64,000 nt of DNA from Solea solea (lineage: Eukaryota > Chordata > Actinopteri > Pleuronectiformes > Soleidae): contig NC_081150.1 of assembly GCF_958295425.1 (NCBI RefSeq), positions 11,841,001-11,905,000 of the forward strand. Direction: 5' to 3'. Below, in pieces: positions 62,577-64,000 of the stretch (the first letter of the stretch is position 1; each line of letters begins with the position of its first letter). The notes under the pieces were generated by a model that saw only the letters and a list, made by a program, of their open reading frames with translations, searched no databases and was not told the origin of the DNA. The translations under genes were made by a program, and so were the position numbers.

Positions 62577-62940
62577 CGTTTGTTTAAAATCCCCGTTATG
62601 TCCTTTCCATCCTCACTAAGCAGCAGGGCATGCCTCCGAATCCAGCGCTTTAAATCCCCGGCTCGGATCCATGATTGTACTGTTCCTTGAATCAAATGTA
62701 CTCCTGCTGGAAGAGGCGGCGGCGGAGACCAACGTAGGGACTTTTTGCCAAAGGGATTCTCCGATAAAATACTGATGAATGCAGCAAAAACGTCGGTCTA
62801 TTTGAGACGGGAATGAATTAAGTAAGATAATAAAAAGCTTCACGTCCATCTATATGCGACACGTATAGCCTGTCCAACGCATAAAAGGCGAAACAGCGTT
62901 CAATAGCAGAGGAACTACCCCGTTATTATCCGCGGTGATG
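62577..62940 (-). promoter_or_regulatory. wasf1: Likely wasf1 noncoding first exon and promoter
   Basis: The wasf1 coding exon has a 5' UTR acceptor, so a noncoding exon is required upstream. This is the most GC-rich patch before cdc40 (GAGGCGGCGGCGGAG at about 62714-62728). A minus-strand donor CGTATAAG|GTAAAA lies at about 62570-62577. The head-to-head position with cdc40 fits the human order as I recall it. The exact exon and start site are inferred. Confidence 0.35.
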
Positions 62941-63640
62941 GTACGAGCCACTCTATTGTTGGGGCGCGAGAAAGCATCCCGTGCAACTGATATGCGGTCG
63001 TGGGTTCCTCGTGGGACTTTTACGCTCTCTGTGTTGGTTTATAGTCTGAATCTGTCACTTCGTGTTGTCTCGTGTTGTTGATTACAATGAGGAATATTCG
63101 ATTGAATTCTTCATTACAGACTATGTCGACCTCCTGTGCTGTGTTGTTAGTGATGAACAACTGTACCAAAAAAAACGTTTCACTGTGAACATCTTAGGTT
63201 TTCTTTCATTATGCTATGACATGTTTTTTTTTAAACTATTGACACATTGAAGATTAAATGCAATTTTATGATGCATGTTTATAATTCAGATTTTTATAAT
63301 ATTGCCATACTTTCATAGGTCATGTGTTTTCAACCTAGTTTAATTTCCTTTCAACCTAGTAAAATAAATTCATTTCATTTCAACATTTCATAGTTAAATA
63401 CATACAGATCTTAAATGTGATCCCATGTTTATTCTGATGTTATATTTATTTATTTATTTGTTGTGTTACAATATGAATGTTTATATGCGACTACTGGACT
63501 TAAAGTGCTTTGGAATCATAAGCTAGCCAAAGTAAGAGGATAAATGTGGTGTAAAATATACATTTTGGTTAAAATCTTCAAGTAACCTTACTTTTAGAAA
63601 GTAACGCTTTTGTTTTCCGTTTTACTTTTTATTGCTTGCC
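62941..63640. other. wasf1/cdc40 intergenic region
   Basis: About 0.7 kb, mostly AT-rich (63180-63600) with no ORF of note. It separates the putative wasf1 start from the cdc40 promoter. Confidence 0.45.
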
Positions 63641-63689
63641 ATAGCGGAAGTGCCGCCCTCCTGCTTCCGTCGAATTCACAACATCAAAC
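63641..63689 (+). promoter_or_regulatory. cdc40: cdc40 proximal promoter / 5' UTR with ETS motifs
   Basis: GCGGAAGTGC at 63644-63653 is an ETS/GABPA-type site, and CTTCCGTC just downstream is a second site in reverse. No TATA box. This is typical of a housekeeping spliceosome gene. Transcription start not located. Confidence 0.5.
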
Positions 63690-63881
63690 ATGTCTGCCGC
63701 CATAAGTTCCCTCGTTTCTTACGGCACCGATTCCGATCCCGAAAATGAGTCGGAATCTAATACCAGTTCCGATAATGTGGATCCGATGGACCCGGACGCT
63801 ATGGCCCACCTCAAACCACTACCGTCTGGACAGTCGATGTCGTTGGCTGTTCTCAATTCTGCCCCTGAAGTTGCCGTCAAG
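63690..63881 (+). CDS. cdc40: CDC40 (pre-mRNA-processing factor 17), first coding exon
   Basis: Encodes 64 residues: MSAAISSLVSYGTDSDPENE, an acidic Ser-rich stretch, then MSLAVLNSAPEVAVK, and ends with the donor AAG|GTAAGC in phase 0. The N-terminus MSAAIAAL-ASYGSGSGSES and the block LAVAVDSAPEVAVKE of human CDC40, as I recall, align directly. CDC40/PRP17 is a WD40 protein needed for the second step of splicing. The WD repeats lie in later exons outside the window. The ATG is preceded by AAACA; no other upstream start is in frame nearby. Confidence 0.9.
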
Positions 63882-64000
63882 GTAAGCTAACCTAGCTAGC
63901 TATCGTTAGCTTAACATTAAACAACGATGGTGGCTAAATTCTTAAACAATATACACTGTCCTTTTGGGCAGTTAGATAATTAATGCATTTATATTTAATT
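63882..64000 (+). other. Start of cdc40 intron 1
   Basis: Intron sequence running off the window edge; it begins GTAAGC and contains GCTAGCTATCGTTAGC-like palindromic text. Nothing else seen. Confidence 0.6.

Overview
The window is ordinary vertebrate chromosomal DNA, almost certainly from a ray-finned fish (teleost). Genes are split into many exons with GT/AG introns. The DNA is AT-rich and full of CA/TG, TC and ATT microsatellites. The repeats are typically teleost: a tRNA-derived SINE with the conserved fish 3' tail, small hAT-type elements with 8-bp target duplications, and a LINE 3' end. There are no operons, CRISPR arrays or other prokaryotic features.

Four protein-coding genes can be supported. 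(1) ccdc167, minus strand, 737-2139: four coding exons, 105 aa, a small coiled-coil protein with a C-terminal membrane anchor. (2) kif25, plus strand, 2851-8494: 15 coding exons, 598 aa, a kinesin-14-type motor with an N-terminal coiled coil, a P-loop and both switch motifs. (3) wasf1 (WAVE1), minus strand: eight constitutive coding exons from 38030 down to 11834, 538 aa, with a 3' UTR of about 1.6 kb and a noncoding first exon that probably lies near 62.6-62.9 kb, so the first intron would be about 24.5 kb. (4) The first coding exon of cdc40 (PRP17), plus strand, 63690-63881; the rest of that gene lies beyond the window. All exon joins were read from the sequence: phases add up to intact frames in ccdc167, kif25 and wasf1, and none has been checked against RNA.

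Layout: ccdc167 and kif25 are divergent, with start codons 711 bp apart. kif25 and wasf1 converge, with candidate poly(A) signals about 1.1 kb apart. wasf1 and cdc40 are head to head, an arrangement I recall from human 6q21. The wasf1 introns fill most of 12-62 kb and hold nearly all of the repeats. Functionally the genes are unrelated: microtubule motor, Rac/Arp2/3 actin nucleation, spliceosome second step, and a small membrane protein.

The most interesting observations are: an in-frame 51-nt cassette-like exon with good splice signals inside wasf1 (17837-17887), encoding a Tyr-rich 17-residue insert; a very strong potential RNA G-quadruplex in the wasf1 3' UTR (10374-10407); two hAT-type elements with 8-bp target duplications lying about 200 bp apart, the first carrying a nested LINE fragment; a proline-directed Ser-rich insert in the kif25 motor between the switch motifs; and an unidentified protein-like open frame in wasf1 intron 1 (47568-47876). 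I did not find evidence for a wholly new biological system.
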